36,469 nt of DNA from Verrucomicrobiales bacterium (GTDB lineage: Bacteria; Verrucomicrobiota; Verrucomicrobiia; Verrucomicrobiales; DEV007), in contig JARGPH010000044.1 in assembly GCA_029213065.1 (NCBI GenBank), positions 3,786 to 40,254 on the forward strand, written 5' to 3'. Numbering within the stretch: the first letter of the stretch is position 1; each line of letters opens with the position of its first letter. The notes under the pieces were generated by a model. It worked only from the letters and a program-made list of their open reading frames with translations. It did not search any database and was not told where the DNA came from. The position numbers and the translations under genes are program-made. Below, piece after piece: positions 24,186 to 32,613 of the stretch.

Positions 24186-25442
24186 TTACTTACTACCGAT
24201 GCAAAAAAGATGCGTCTCACCGCGAAGGAGAAGCTTGTCATTCACCGGAACCGGAGCAGCAGCAATCAGCTCACCCATCAAATTTTGACTGAGCACTTCC
24301 ATCCCGGAATCACTCACCTTCACACTCGCAACCATACCGTCCTCGCGAATGCAATAGAGGATCTCGCCGGCGAGAATCGGAGACGCGTAATACTTGGTGT
24401 TATCACGGGGAATCGCATCCTCCCAGAGATCTTTGCCTGTTTCAGCGTCGAGGCAGTTGATCTGCCCGCGATCCGAAAGCAGGTAGACTTTCCCGTCAAT
24501 CCCGACGGGAGTTGGGCAATCCGCGCCGATGTCCTTGCGCTCCCAAATCCGGGCACTCTCAGTGATATTGCCCTTGCCGCCCATCTTCACGCCTGCGGCA
24601 AATTTGGTGCGTCCGTAAGGAACCACCGCGATGCCATTGGTAAATCCCGGCGAAGCGATGACCCGCCACATTGCTTCGTCCTCTGGATTGAATCCCTCAC
24701 ACGTCCAAATGGTTTCACCTGTCGCAGGGTCATGTCCGGTGAGACGATCTGCCCCCCAAATCACAATCGTTTCGACACCATCAATTGTGGTAAGGTAAGG
24801 CGTCGTGTAGGCCTGGCCGGTTTCCTTTTTCACGTCGTAGGTGCGATCCACCTTCCACGCGACACTGCCGTCACTCTGTTTGAGAGCAACGACGTAGGAT
24901 TCGTCTTCCTGCATCACCGCGATAACGATGTTCTCCCCGCTGAAAATCGGCGACGTTCCGAGATCCCACCAGAGGGTGTCCTCACCGTATTTCTCCTGAA
25001 TGTTGACCTTCCAGTTCAACTCGCCGTCAACCGTAAGCGAAGCGACCGTGCCGCTTTTGTAGTAAACAAACACGTTCTCTCCATCGGTGATCGGAGAAGG
25101 ATTTGATCCACTGCCGTTCTTGTGTTTCCCGGCCCGCTCTTCGCCGAGCGTCTTCTGCCAGAGCTGCTTCCCGGTCCAATCATAGGACGTCACAGCATCC
25201 TGTCCCTCCTTGCCACTCGTCACAATAATCCGGTCACCCCACACTGCCGGAGTGCTGCTTCCTTTGCCGGGCAGTTCCACTTTCCACAGCACATTCTTCT
25301 CATCCGAAAACTCCGTCGGGTAGTCCCCTGCTTTTGCGACGCTGTTTGCATCAGGTCCACGCCACTGCGGCCAGTTGTCAGCCTGAGCGACCGATACCAA
25401 TGCCCCGGCCAGAACGAGAAGTGAGAGAGACGATTTCATCAT
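24186..25442 (-). CDS. Secreted PQQ-type beta-propeller protein (BamB/quinoprotein-like)
   Basis: A 418-residue protein with a signal peptide (MMKSSLSLLVLAGALVSVAQ, about 1-21); a start one codon later is equally possible. The mature part opens with NWPQWRGPDANSVA, the signature of this Planctomycetes/Verrucomicrobia family. Repeated blades follow: NVLWKVELPGKGSSTPAVWG, VTSYDWTGKQLWQKTL, ASLTVDGELNWKVN, TGHDPATGETIWTCEG, INCLDAETGKDLWED. No heme-binding motif is present and the PQQ ligands of alcohol dehydrogenases are not obvious. A scaffold or ligand-binding role is as likely as redox chemistry. It lies between two DUF1080 genes on the same strand. Confidence 0.92.
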   Translation of the reverse strand: MMKSSLSLLVLAGALVSVAQADNWPQWRGPDANSVAKAGDYPTEFSDEKNVLWKVELPGKGSSTPAVWGDRIIVTSGKEGQDAVTSYDWTGKQLWQKTLGEERAGKHKNGSGSNPSPITDGENVFVYYKSGTVASLTVDGELNWKVNIQEKYGEDTLWWDLGTSPIFSGENIVIAVMQEDESYVVALKQSDGSVAWKVDRTYDVKKETGQAYTTPYLTTIDGVETIVIWGADRLTGHDPATGETIWTCEGFNPEDEAMWRVIASPGFTNGIAVVPYGRTKFAAGVKMGGKGNITESARIWERKDIGADCPTPVGIDGKVYLLSDRGQINCLDAETGKDLWEDAIPRDNTKYYASPILAGEILYCIREDGMVASVKVSDSGMEVLSQNLMGELIAAAPVPVNDKLLLRGETHLFCIGSK

Positions 25443-25515
25443 GGTAAATTTCTACAGGGAAGCGGCGAAGTTGGCCAATGAAACTTCTGGCGTTCTTGAG
25501 GGGAGCAGCGCCTGA

Positions 25516-26205
25516 TCAGGGAAGCGTCTTAAGCCTCAGGTTGCGAAACGCAACGAGGCAGCCCTTCCCATGGTCCTGCAGAGCAATAAAGCCCTTTCGC
25601 CGGCTCATCTCTTCGTCATTGTCGATTACCGTGGAGAAAACCACCCCGTTAATCTTCTGGATGATTTTATTGCCTTTGGCGACAATCGACAACTCGTTCC
25701 AGCCGTGTTCCTTAACGAGGCTTTTTAATTCTTCCGCATCGCCGACCTGCTCAACTGTTTTCGAACCATCCTTCGCAATCGTAACGGCCTGTCCCGCCGT
25801 CGCCATGAGATGGCGCTCGGTCTTACGCGGGTGATCCTTTTCCAACAGGGAATGATGCCACAACCCCATCACCTCCTGTCTCGCGACCTCAACCTGATAA
25901 CCGAAAATCTGGTAGTCCCCGAGATCATCGCTCCGCACCTGCACGCCTGAATTTCCGGCCTGCCATTTGAACTCCAACTTGAGAATAAAATTCTCAGGCT
26001 CCTCTTTCCTCCAAATAAGCCAGTTCTTCTCTTTGTCCTTTCCCGTGCACCGGATCTCCCCGTCCTGCACTTCCCAGGCACCGGCACGCCACTCCCAGCC
26101 CTCGAGATTTTCGCCATTGAAAATCGGGACGAATCCCGCTTCTTCGGCTCCCGCGAAGGAGAGGAGGGCAGCAGCAGCCGCGACGGAAATAAACAAACTT
26201 TTCAT
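25516..26205 (-). CDS. Secreted DUF1080 (3-keto-glycoside hydrolase-type) protein
   Basis: A 229-residue single-domain DUF1080 protein with a signal peptide (about 1-20, MKSLFISVAAAAALLSFAGA). Typical motifs are GFVPIFNGENLEGWEWRAG, AWEVQDGEIRCTG, FILKLEFKWQAGNSGVQVRS, GYQVEVAR, GWNELSIVAKGNKIIQKING and IALQDHGKGCLVAFRNLRLK. This is the classic short form of about 200 residues. It is the first gene of the minus-strand DUF1080-PQQ-DUF1080 set. The region upstream contains a dyad and a direct repeat that could be its control region. Confidence 0.93.
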   Translation of the reverse strand: MKSLFISVAAAAALLSFAGAEEAGFVPIFNGENLEGWEWRAGAWEVQDGEIRCTGKDKEKNWLIWRKEEPENFILKLEFKWQAGNSGVQVRSDDLGDYQIFGYQVEVARQEVMGLWHHSLLEKDHPRKTERHLMATAGQAVTIAKDGSKTVEQVGDAEELKSLVKEHGWNELSIVAKGNKIIQKINGVVFSTVIDNDEEMSRRKGFIALQDHGKGCLVAFRNLRLKTLP

Positions 26206-26267
26206 GCCGCTAAACTGTCAAAACGTCCTGCCACCGGCAACCCCGTTCCGAGGCGTGATTCCGTTGC

Positions 26268-26303
26268 CATTCAACCCTGTTGAATGCTCGACTCAACCCT
26301 GTT
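26268..26303. promoter_or_regulatory. Candidate operator: 8-bp hairpin and 11-bp direct repeat spaced 22 bp
   Basis: CATTCAAC-CCT-GTTGAATG (26268-26286) is a perfect 8-bp inverted repeat with a three-base loop. Overlapping it, the 11-mer TCAACCCTGTT occurs at 26271-26281 and again at 26293-26303, start to start 22 bases (two helical turns). The pair sits 63-98 bases upstream of the DUF1080 gene starting at 26205. The structure is seen directly; a regulator-binding role is inferred. Confidence 0.4.
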
Positions 26304-26343
26304 AAACGCCCGCCAACGGTATGATAGAAATCCTCACGGATTC

Positions 26344-26391
26344 CTCTACATCGCAAAACCGTAGAGAAACTGCGTAAGCATTTCTACGCAG
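26344..26391. repeat. Two consecutive hairpins in the 26206-26460 intergenic region
   Basis: CTCTAC (26344-26349) pairs with GTAGAG (26361-26366) around an 11-base loop. CTGCGTA (26370-26376) pairs with TACGCAG (26385-26391) around an eight-base loop. Neither has a T-run immediately after it on either strand. They could be part of a termination or leader structure after the hypothetical gene ending at 26461, or of a small RNA. Evidence beyond pairing is lacking. Confidence 0.35.
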
Positions 26392-26460
26392 AGCCTATCC
26401 GCCGTTTAGGCCTGAAGCGAAAATTGAGGGCAATCGTTTTTACCGATTCCAAGGAGCCTG

Positions 26461-27063
26461 TCAGTTCGCCACCTTCACCTCACTCACGATTTGTGAGCGC
26501 TGCCCCTCGATGAGATCCCGGGCGTGGTAATTGACAATCGCGGCCTCGAGGTGATCGTAAAGCTGCCCGACGGTCTCCTCTTTCGCGACGCGATACTCGA
26601 CCATGTGAGCGTGGGTCGTTGTCGGATATTGCTTAAACGGGTATGGCCAGTCCTCCTTACCCGCTGACCTCGCGATCTGCTGAAGTCGTTTCGCCTTGTC
26701 GGCAAGCCGCTCGCTCGCGCTCCCAAGCGGCTCGATGTAATAAATACGAATGAGACTCTGCGATTCCGTGCAAATCGTGAGCTCGCGCACCCGTGTCTGG
26801 GAATCGGTGTCGTAAATTTGAACGCCATAGTATTCAACAGAACGAAGCGGCACAGCAATGACCGCCTCATCAATCGTCGCCCGCCAGATCAGAGGGACAA
26901 TGTTCGCCTTCACCGCCGCAACCGGAGCCGGTTCGGTGACTTCCTCAACGTTCTTCTGATTAGGGCTCTCATTTTCCTGACCGAATGAAAAAACAGGAAA
27001 AGCAAGGACTGATGCCAACACGGCAATGGAAGTGATCCGTCGGTTAATTGCTTTTGAAAACAT
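26461..27063 (-). CDS. Secreted protein of unknown function
   Basis: ATG 27063 gives 200 residues with an N-terminal export signal (MFSKAINRRITSIAVLASVL..., about 1-28). The open frame continues nine codons upstream to 27090. The mature protein has a low-complexity Glu/Pro/Ala segment, then a mixed alpha/beta region: VPLIWRATIDEAVIAVPLRS, EYYGVQIYDTDSQTRVRELT, RIYYIEPLG, a basic helix ERLADKAKRLQQIA, HAHMVEYRVAKEE, and a final helix. I recognise no family. It stands alone between the DUF1080 set and the ABC permease gene. Confidence 0.72.
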   Translation of the reverse strand: MFSKAINRRITSIAVLASVLAFPVFSFGQENESPNQKNVEEVTEPAPVAAVKANIVPLIWRATIDEAVIAVPLRSVEYYGVQIYDTDSQTRVRELTICTESQSLIRIYYIEPLGSASERLADKAKRLQQIARSAGKEDWPYPFKQYPTTTHAHMVEYRVAKEETVGQLYDHLEAAIVNYHARDLIEGQRSQIVSEVKVAN

Positions 27064-27199
27064 AGGAAAGCGTAGAACGATCCACGACACACGGTCAAGA
27101 TTTCACGGCCACTAACTCGTTGGCTCTCGCCGCCATGTTCAGCCTGATCACTTCCAATGCTTCCCGCGCCTTTCGCGCTTCATCGCGGCAAAAACCTCT

Positions 27200-29830
27200 T
27201 CACCGCCCCACGATCCGATCGGAACGCACCTCCCCGTTCCGATAGCCGACGGCAGAGGCGACAACTGCGGCGCATAGAATCGTGACGCCAATGAGAAAGG
27301 CAAAGGCTCCCCAGGGAATCTGGTAGGTGAGAGTCCAACCGAAACTTTGCGGGTTGATCACGTGGATCAAAACCCAGCCGAGGGCGAAGCTGAGAAGGAT
27401 ACCTCCTGACAAACCGACAATCGAGAGCCCGACTCCCTCCCACATCGCGGCCGCGGCGATTTCACGCCTCGTCGCCCCGAGTGATTTCAAGGTGATGAGT
27501 TCCCGACGCCTTTCGAGCAGCAGCCCCGCCAGCGCCAATCCCAAACCGGCCACGGCAATGAGCACCGCGATCGCTTCGAGGGCGTAAGTGACGGCAAAGG
27601 TCTGGTGAAAAATGCGCAGTGATTCCTCGCGGAGACGGGCGTTGGTTCTCGCGACGAGCGTTGGAAACTGGGACTCGATTTCGGAGAGAACCACCTCCGG
27701 ATCGATTCCCTCACTCACGTAAACCGACATCTGAGTGATGCGATCATCGGAGAACCACTCGCTGGTGAACTTCCTCGAAACCATGACAGTGCCGGTCTCA
27801 CCTCCGTATTCGGCGTAGACGCCCTCACAGCGGATTTCTTTCGCCCCCTGTGGGGTCGGAACCGTGAAAAGATCTCCTTTCCCGACTCCGAAGATCCGCT
27901 GAAAAGGTTCACTGATCCACCCCGATATGACGCCTCCGCTGATCTTCTCAAGTGCGTCAGGCCCGCGATCTTCGGGCGGGTCGAGCCAGATGAGCTGGAG
28001 GTGTCGCTCCGAATCCTGATTGTAGTCGGCCCCGCCGAGAAACGCTCTCGTGCCGTCGATGCTGACCGGGTATCGTCTCAGTCGATCCATTCCCGCAACG
28101 CCGTCAATCGAATCAATCGCTTTCCAGGTCGAACTGGAAATAGTGTTTTCGTTAGTAACGGAGCTGATCCCCGGCGCGGACACGTAGAGGTCGGCCTTGA
28201 GGAGTTGTTGAATCCACGAAGTCAGGGTCGTTTCAAAACTCGCCACGAGAATCGCCATTGCCGCCGACATCCCGATCGCAGCGGCGAGGCCGGCGGCGGT
28301 GAGTCGATGACGCCCGCCCGGTTTTCGCAGCTGGCTGGCAGCATAGCGAAAAGGCGCACTCCTTTTACCCACTCGCCCTAACAAACGCGAAACCGGCCTG
28401 AAGAGCAGACCAATGAGCACGCTGCTACTGAGGACCAATAAAATCGAGGAGAGGTAACCTCCCACAGAGACAACCGATCCGGAAGCGCGTTCCCATGGCG
28501 GCAGAGCAGCCGCTGCGATGCCCGCTATAAAAAGGACAATCCCAACCGGCCAGAACCTGAGCACTTTCAATCCCCCGCTGCGTGCGCCGTGCCTCATTGC
28601 CTGAGCCGGAGGTGTCGCTGCGGCATCACGAGCCGGAATCCACCCCGCGAGAACACTCGCAACGGTTCCGAAGACGAGGCAGAAAAGCACCTCCCAGCCA
28701 CCGAGCGTGACCGCTGTCGTCGTCGTTTCGTAGTAGAGCGTGTTCACGGTTCCGGCGATCGCTCCGACCATGCCCATCGCGAGGATGCGTCCGAGGACAA
28801 TCCCCAAAACACTTCCTGCAAATCCAAGTAAGAGCGCTTCAAGAATCCAGGCACGCTTGATCTCAGCCGGCGTGACGCCGAGCGAACGCATCACCGCTAT
28901 TTCGGCGCGCCGCTTTACGACGGATGCCTCCATCGCCTGCATGATCAAATACACCCCGACAAGCAGGGCCAGCCCCGAGAGGATCGTAAGATTGAGTCGA
29001 AAGGCGGCGCTCATTTGGGTGACCGAGCTCTTCTGCTCCTCCGGCGTTTCGAGGATGAGATCGTTCGCCTCTGCAAAGGCGGTGAGAAGCGCGAAGCCAC
29101 TCTCCCGATTCGCCGCCGCATCGGCTCCCGGCGGGATACGAAGCTCGACCCGGCTTATTTTTTCGGCCTCACCCGAGAGCGCCTGCAGTCCCGGAAGATC
29201 CATCAAGACCAGATTCGCCGGCACCGCAGCGACGTTGGGAGAATCCGGCAGAACCGCTTCGATGACGAGTTCCCTTACGCGATCGCTCACGGTCACCGAT
29301 ACGGTTTCACCGGCTGCGACTCCCGTTTTCCCGACAAACCCCTGCCCCACGAAAACAGCACGACTGCTGCCGAGCAGTTGATTGGTGGACTCCCCGTTCA
29401 GCCCGTTGCCACCGCTGCCGGCCGACTCGCCTTCGAGGTATTGCGCTGCATTCTGCAAGCCCACGAGATCGACACCGACGAGACGCAAGAGCCCGGGTTC
29501 CGGATCGTCGGCGATCGCTCCCGTCACTTCAAGGACGGGAAAAATCCCGAGAGGCGCACTTCCTGTTGCCTTCCGAATCTCGAGCAGGATTCGCTCGTCG
29601 AGCTTTCCGGCGGGAGACCGGAGAATGAAGTCACTTTGCCCGACGATGGACTCGGTAAAGAGCCCGAATCCGGTCACGGCAGCTTTGTTCGCCAGCCTGA
29701 CCGAGAGAAAAACGGCGATCCCGAGAGCAAGTATCCCCACGAGCATCGCGGTGAGCTTCGCTTCTTTGAGCCAATACCGCCAAATCATCCGCGACCAGAT
29801 GAGGCGTCCTGTCCGCGGTTCACTCGTCAT
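27200..29830 (-). CDS. ABC transporter permease, double FtsX-domain type
   Basis: ATG 29830 gives 876 residues; a GTG three codons upstream (29839) is an alternative. The first membrane segment is about 28-48. A large periplasmic MacB-like domain follows. The first FtsX block is about 280-420, containing the conserved cytoplasmic EIAVMRSLGVTPAEIKRAWILE. A central pair of membrane segments and a second periplasmic domain (about 560-760) follow, then a second FtsX block (LITLKSLGATRREIAAAAMW). Both blocks carry the typical LGATxxEI coupling motif, so one chain supplies both halves of the permease, as in YbbP-type proteins. It overlaps the stop of the ATPase gene by 11 bases. The likely role is export or extraction of a lipoprotein, lipid or peptide. 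Confidence 0.93.
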   Translation of the reverse strand: MTSEPRTGRLIWSRMIWRYWLKEAKLTAMLVGILALGIAVFLSVRLANKAAVTGFGLFTESIVGQSDFILRSPAGKLDERILLEIRKATGSAPLGIFPVLEVTGAIADDPEPGLLRLVGVDLVGLQNAAQYLEGESAGSGGNGLNGESTNQLLGSSRAVFVGQGFVGKTGVAAGETVSVTVSDRVRELVIEAVLPDSPNVAAVPANLVLMDLPGLQALSGEAEKISRVELRIPPGADAAANRESGFALLTAFAEANDLILETPEEQKSSVTQMSAAFRLNLTILSGLALLVGVYLIMQAMEASVVKRRAEIAVMRSLGVTPAEIKRAWILEALLLGFAGSVLGIVLGRILAMGMVGAIAGTVNTLYYETTTTAVTLGGWEVLFCLVFGTVASVLAGWIPARDAAATPPAQAMRHGARSGGLKVLRFWPVGIVLFIAGIAAAALPPWERASGSVVSVGGYLSSILLVLSSSVLIGLLFRPVSRLLGRVGKRSAPFRYAASQLRKPGGRHRLTAAGLAAAIGMSAAMAILVASFETTLTSWIQQLLKADLYVSAPGISSVTNENTISSSTWKAIDSIDGVAGMDRLRRYPVSIDGTRAFLGGADYNQDSERHLQLIWLDPPEDRGPDALEKISGGVISGWISEPFQRIFGVGKGDLFTVPTPQGAKEIRCEGVYAEYGGETGTVMVSRKFTSEWFSDDRITQMSVYVSEGIDPEVVLSEIESQFPTLVARTNARLREESLRIFHQTFAVTYALEAIAVLIAVAGLGLALAGLLLERRRELITLKSLGATRREIAAAAMWEGVGLSIVGLSGGILLSFALGWVLIHVINPQSFGWTLTYQIPWGAFAFLIGVTILCAAVVASAVGYRNGEVRSDRIVGR

Positions 29831-30497
29831 CGTTCTCACCCGAAGCGATCAACCCGTCGCGCATTTTAAAAGTTTGGTCGCAGATGCGGGTAACGTCAGG
29901 GCTGTGCGTCACAATAAGCATCGCGATTTCGTGGGATTCGCTGACGCGTTGGAGCAGATCGAGAATCGCCTCACCGGTTGCCGAATCGAGATTACCGGTC
30001 GGTTCGTCCGCGAGAATGAGCCGCGGGCGGATCGAGAGAGCCCTGGCGATCGCGACCCGCTGCATTTCGCCACCACTGAGTTCGTCGGGCAGGGCACCGG
30101 CGCGGTGCACGAGACCGACCTCTTCGATCAATTCAGCAACGCGGCTGAGCCGGTCTTTCTCCGCCATCCCTGTCAGTTGGAGGGGAAATTCGATGTTTTC
30201 AGAGGCGGTCAGTGTCGGGAGGAGGTGAAAAAACTGGAAAACGGTGCTCACTTTCCGCCGTCTCAGGCGGCAGAGCCCTTCTTCGTCGAACTGGCTCAGT
30301 TTTTCCCCGTCGATCTCGATTTCGCCGTCGTCAGGACGATCAATACCGCCGACACAGTTGAGCAGCGTGCTTTTACCCGAGCCTGAGGGCCCCATGAGAG
30401 CGGCTCTTTCCCCGGGCGCGAGCGACAGGGAAACGCCCTGAAGGACAGGGGTTGTCCCGTATGATTTTGTAAGCCTCGATACTTGCAGCACGTTCAT
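29820..30497 (-). CDS. ABC transporter ATP-binding subunit (LolD/MacB type)
   Basis: A 225-residue nucleotide-binding subunit with Walker A GPSGSGKST (36-44), Q-loop VFQFFHLLP, signature LSGGEMQRVAIARAL (140-154), Walker B LILADEPTGNLD (160-171) and H-loop His198 (IVTHSPD). The FFHLLPTLTASENIEFPL segment is typical of the LolD/MacB/FtsE-like branch. It precedes and overlaps the double-FtsX permease gene, so the two form a complete transporter. It is divergent from the E2 gene across a 153-base gap that contains a strong dyad. Confidence 0.96.
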   Translation of the reverse strand: MNVLQVSRLTKSYGTTPVLQGVSLSLAPGERAALMGPSGSGKSTLLNCVGGIDRPDDGEIEIDGEKLSQFDEEGLCRLRRRKVSTVFQFFHLLPTLTASENIEFPLQLTGMAEKDRLSRVAELIEEVGLVHRAGALPDELSGGEMQRVAIARALSIRPRLILADEPTGNLDSATGEAILDLLQRVSESHEIAMLIVTHSPDVTRICDQTFKMRDGLIASGENDDE

Positions 30498-30524
30498 TTT
30501 TCTACAACTTAGGACAGGTCATCA

Positions 30525-30554
30525 CCGTAATTTACGACCCTCCCTGAATTACGG
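30525..30554. promoter_or_regulatory. Candidate operator dyad between the divergent ABC and E2 genes
   Basis: CCGTAATT (30525-30532) and AATTACGG (30547-30554) form a perfect 8-bp inverted repeat with centres 22 bases apart, two helical turns. It lies 28 bases upstream of the ATPase start, between two divergent genes, where a dimeric regulator could control either. A second, looser inverted repeat, ATGATAG (30561-30567) with CTATCAT (30599-30605), lies nearer the E2 gene. The pairing is seen directly; the regulatory role is inferred. Confidence 0.5.
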
Positions 30555-30650
30555 ACGAGAATGATAGCAGGAAGACTCAGAATTTGTGATGAGCTTTTCT
30601 ATCATGGCCGTAGCTTGACTCAACTCCAACCATCTCATTAACTAACTGAT

Positions 30651-31865
30651 ATGCCACGTTTTCCCATTCAAATGCCCCAGCTGGGCGAGTCGATTGCCGA
30701 AGCAACGATACGGGAGATTCTCATTTCGACCGGAGACGAGGTGAAGTCGGATCAGGATATTTTCGGCGTCGAAACCGACAAGGCGATGATGGAGGTGACT
30801 ACTCCCTGCAGCGGAGTGATTGCGGAAATCACCGCCGATGTGGGAACCAGCTACGCCGTCGGTTCCACCCTCGCCTTCATCGAGGCAACCGAGGAGGACG
30901 CCACCAGAGCCGGACTGATCAAGCCCACTCCGGAGACCAAGTCCGAGGAGGTTGAAGAAAATCTCCATTTTGCGGTCGATCAGAAAGACGTCATCGATCA
31001 GGACGCACCATTGCCGGTAACCCCGACGGTGGAAGGCGGACTCCCTGTCCCCGTTCGATCCAGTGTCTATCTGAGCCCGCGCCTCCGTCACCGCATGGAG
31101 GAACTGGGCTTGAACTCGGCCGACCTCGCCGGACTTCCCGGGAGCGGAGCGGGCGGACGCGTCACGGTGGAGGATTTTGAAAAGTTCATCAGTGAGCTTG
31201 AGCAGAACCACACCACCGATGCCTCCCCGATGCGAATCGCGGTCGCGGATTCGATGCGTCGCAGCTGGACCCGCCCTCTCGCGAGCGTGACAGTCCCCAT
31301 CATCATGGACTCGGTTCTGGCTCACCGGAAAAGCCTCGATCCCAAGCCGGGGGTGACTCTTTATGCGATCCGGGCGCTGGCGATTGCAGTGGCGGAAAAC
31401 ACAGCCGTGGCGGGGCGACTCATCGGAACACGAATCGTTCACCCCAATGCGATCGACATCGGTTTCGCTGTCGAAGCAGAAGACGGCGTGCTCGTGCCGG
31501 TTATCAGAGAAGTGGACAAAAAACCTCTCGCCGACCTGCAGGAAAACTACGCAGGATTGCTCGAACAGGCCAAAAACCGCCGCCTCTCCCCCGAAGCCAC
31601 CGGCGCGGGAATCGCGACAATCACGAATGTGGGGCCGTTTGGAATCACCGCGGCGAGCCCGATTCCGCTGCCCGAGCAGAATCTCGTCCTCGGACTCATG
31701 GCCGGAAAAACCGTTCCAGTCTGGGATCCTGAGAAAGGCAGCTTTGTTCCCAAGATGGAGTCGAATTTCATCCTCAGTTTTGATCACCGCATTCTCGACG
31801 GCGGAGCAGCGGGCCGCCTGCTACAGCGAATAGGCCAGTTGCTCAATGAGCCCGAGAGTCTTTAA
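30651..31865 (+). CDS. 2-oxo-acid dehydrogenase E2 (dihydrolipoyl acyltransferase)
   Basis: A 404-residue protein with the full E2 layout. A single lipoyl domain (1-78) has the lipoylated Lys44 in [10 protein letters not shown]. An acidic linker follows, then a peripheral-subunit-binding domain (about 140-178, [14 protein letters not shown]...[13 protein letters not shown]). The catalytic domain (about 190-404) has the active-site [16 protein letters not shown] (His379, Asp383) and [12 protein letters not shown]. It could belong to a pyruvate, branched-chain or other 2-oxo-acid complex. The motifs do not decide which, and no E1 or E3 gene is present in the window. The catalytic domain is slightly short. 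It is followed after seven bases by a NagB-family gene. Confidence 0.93.
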   Translation: MPRFPIQMPQLGESIAEATIREILISTGDEVKSDQDIFGVETDKAMMEVTTPCSGVIAEITADVGTSYAVGSTLAFIEATEEDATRAGLIKPTPETKSEEVEENLHFAVDQKDVIDQDAPLPVTPTVEGGLPVPVRSSVYLSPRLRHRMEELGLNSADLAGLPGSGAGGRVTVEDFEKFISELEQNHTTDASPMRIAVADSMRRSWTRPLASVTVPIIMDSVLAHRKSLDPKPGVTLYAIRALAIAVAENTAVAGRLIGTRIVHPNAIDIGFAVEAEDGVLVPVIREVDKKPLADLQENYAGLLEQAKNRRLSPEATGAGIATITNVGPFGITAASPIPLPEQNLVLGLMAGKTVPVWDPEKGSFVPKMESNFILSFDHRILDGGAAGRLLQRIGQLLNEPESL

Positions 31866-31872
31866 TAGCCCT

Positions 31873-32613
31873 ATGAATATTCATATCGATCCGACTCCGA
31901 AAGCTTCCGGGGCCGCAGCAGCCTTACTTGGTGCCGAAAAACTGAGATCCGTTCTCGCAACCGGCCAGGACGCCAACATCATCGTGGCCACCGGCGCCTC
32001 GCAATTTGAGATGCTTGAAGCGCTCATAAAGGAGCAGGATATCGAATGGCATCGCGTCCGTATTTTTCACCTCGACGAATACATCGGCATCCCGATCAGC
32101 CACGGCGCCTCATTCCGGAAGTATCTCTGGGAACGTTTTGTGAGCCAGCTCCCCTACCCGCCGCTCGCCTTTCACGCCCTCAACGGGGAGTGCGACGCAG
32201 AAGCGGAATGCAAACGGGTCGGTGAGCTCATTTCGGAAATTGAGATCGATGTCGCCTTCATCGGAATTGGCGAGAACGGCCACATTGCCTTCAATGATCC
32301 GCCCGCCGATTTCGAAACTCAGGAGCCCTACCATGTCGTCGATCTCGACGATGCCTGCCGCCGGCAACAGCTCGGCGAAGGCTGGTTCCCGACGTTTGAC
32401 GACGTCCCTGAACAGGCGATCTCAATGACGGTCTCTCAGATCATGAAAAGCCGAAGCATCATCTGCACCGTCCCCGACGAGCGAAAAGCCGAGGCGGTCA
32501 AAAACAGCGTTGAAGGTGAAGTTTCCAATTTGGTGCCCGCCTCCATTCTCCAAAACCACAGCGATACCGAGCACTTCCTTGATGAAGCCGCTGCGAGCAA
32601 GTTGAGCAGGTAA
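31873..32613 (+). CDS. nagB: NagB-family glucosamine-6-phosphate deaminase/isomerase
   Basis: I chose ATG 31873 (246 residues, [17 protein letters not shown]...), seven bases after the E2 stop. The open frame reaches back nine codons into the E2 gene. Family motifs are NIIVATGAS (phosphate loop, about 35-43), [10 protein letters not shown] (Asp68, matching the proton-shuttle Asp72 of E. coli NagB) and [13 protein letters not shown] (131-143). The residue matching E. coli Asp141 is Asn135, as in some Gram-positive enzymes, and His137 is kept. Substrate is therefore glucosamine-6-phosphate or a related aminosugar phosphate. It overlaps the RecQ start by one base (TAATG). Confidence 0.88.
   Translation: MNIHIDPTPKASGAAAALLGAEKLRSVLATGQDANIIVATGASQFEMLEALIKEQDIEWHRVRIFHLDEYIGIPISHGASFRKYLWERFVSQLPYPPLAFHALNGECDAEAECKRVGELISEIEIDVAFIGIGENGHIAFNDPPADFETQEPYHVVDLDDACRRQQLGEGWFPTFDDVPEQAISMTVSQIMKSRSIICTVPDERKAEAVKNSVEGEVSNLVPASILQNHSDTEHFLDEAAASKLSR

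Noticed and set aside
24210-25106. Open frame of 298 codons on the + strand opposite the PQQ propeller
   Set aside because: It is an antisense shadow; the propeller repeats and signal peptide are on the minus strand.
27160-27199. Terminator after the ABC permease gene
   Set aside because: A short GCGC-type pairing is visible beyond the stop on the minus strand, but the stem is small and no T-run follows.
29382-30386. Open frame of 334 codons on the + strand across the ABC transporter genes
   Set aside because: It spans the junction of two well-defined minus-strand genes and shows no domain.
30624-30646. Promoter for the E2 gene built on TTGACT
   Set aside because: TTGACT is present near 30615, but the sequence 17 bases on (TTAACT) matches a -10 element poorly, so I did not list it.
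30642-31787. Long open frame (381 codons) on the minus strand opposite the E2 gene
   Set aside because: The + frame has intact lipoyl, binding and catalytic motifs. The minus frame has no recognisable domain and a composition typical of antisense shadows in GC-rich DNA.
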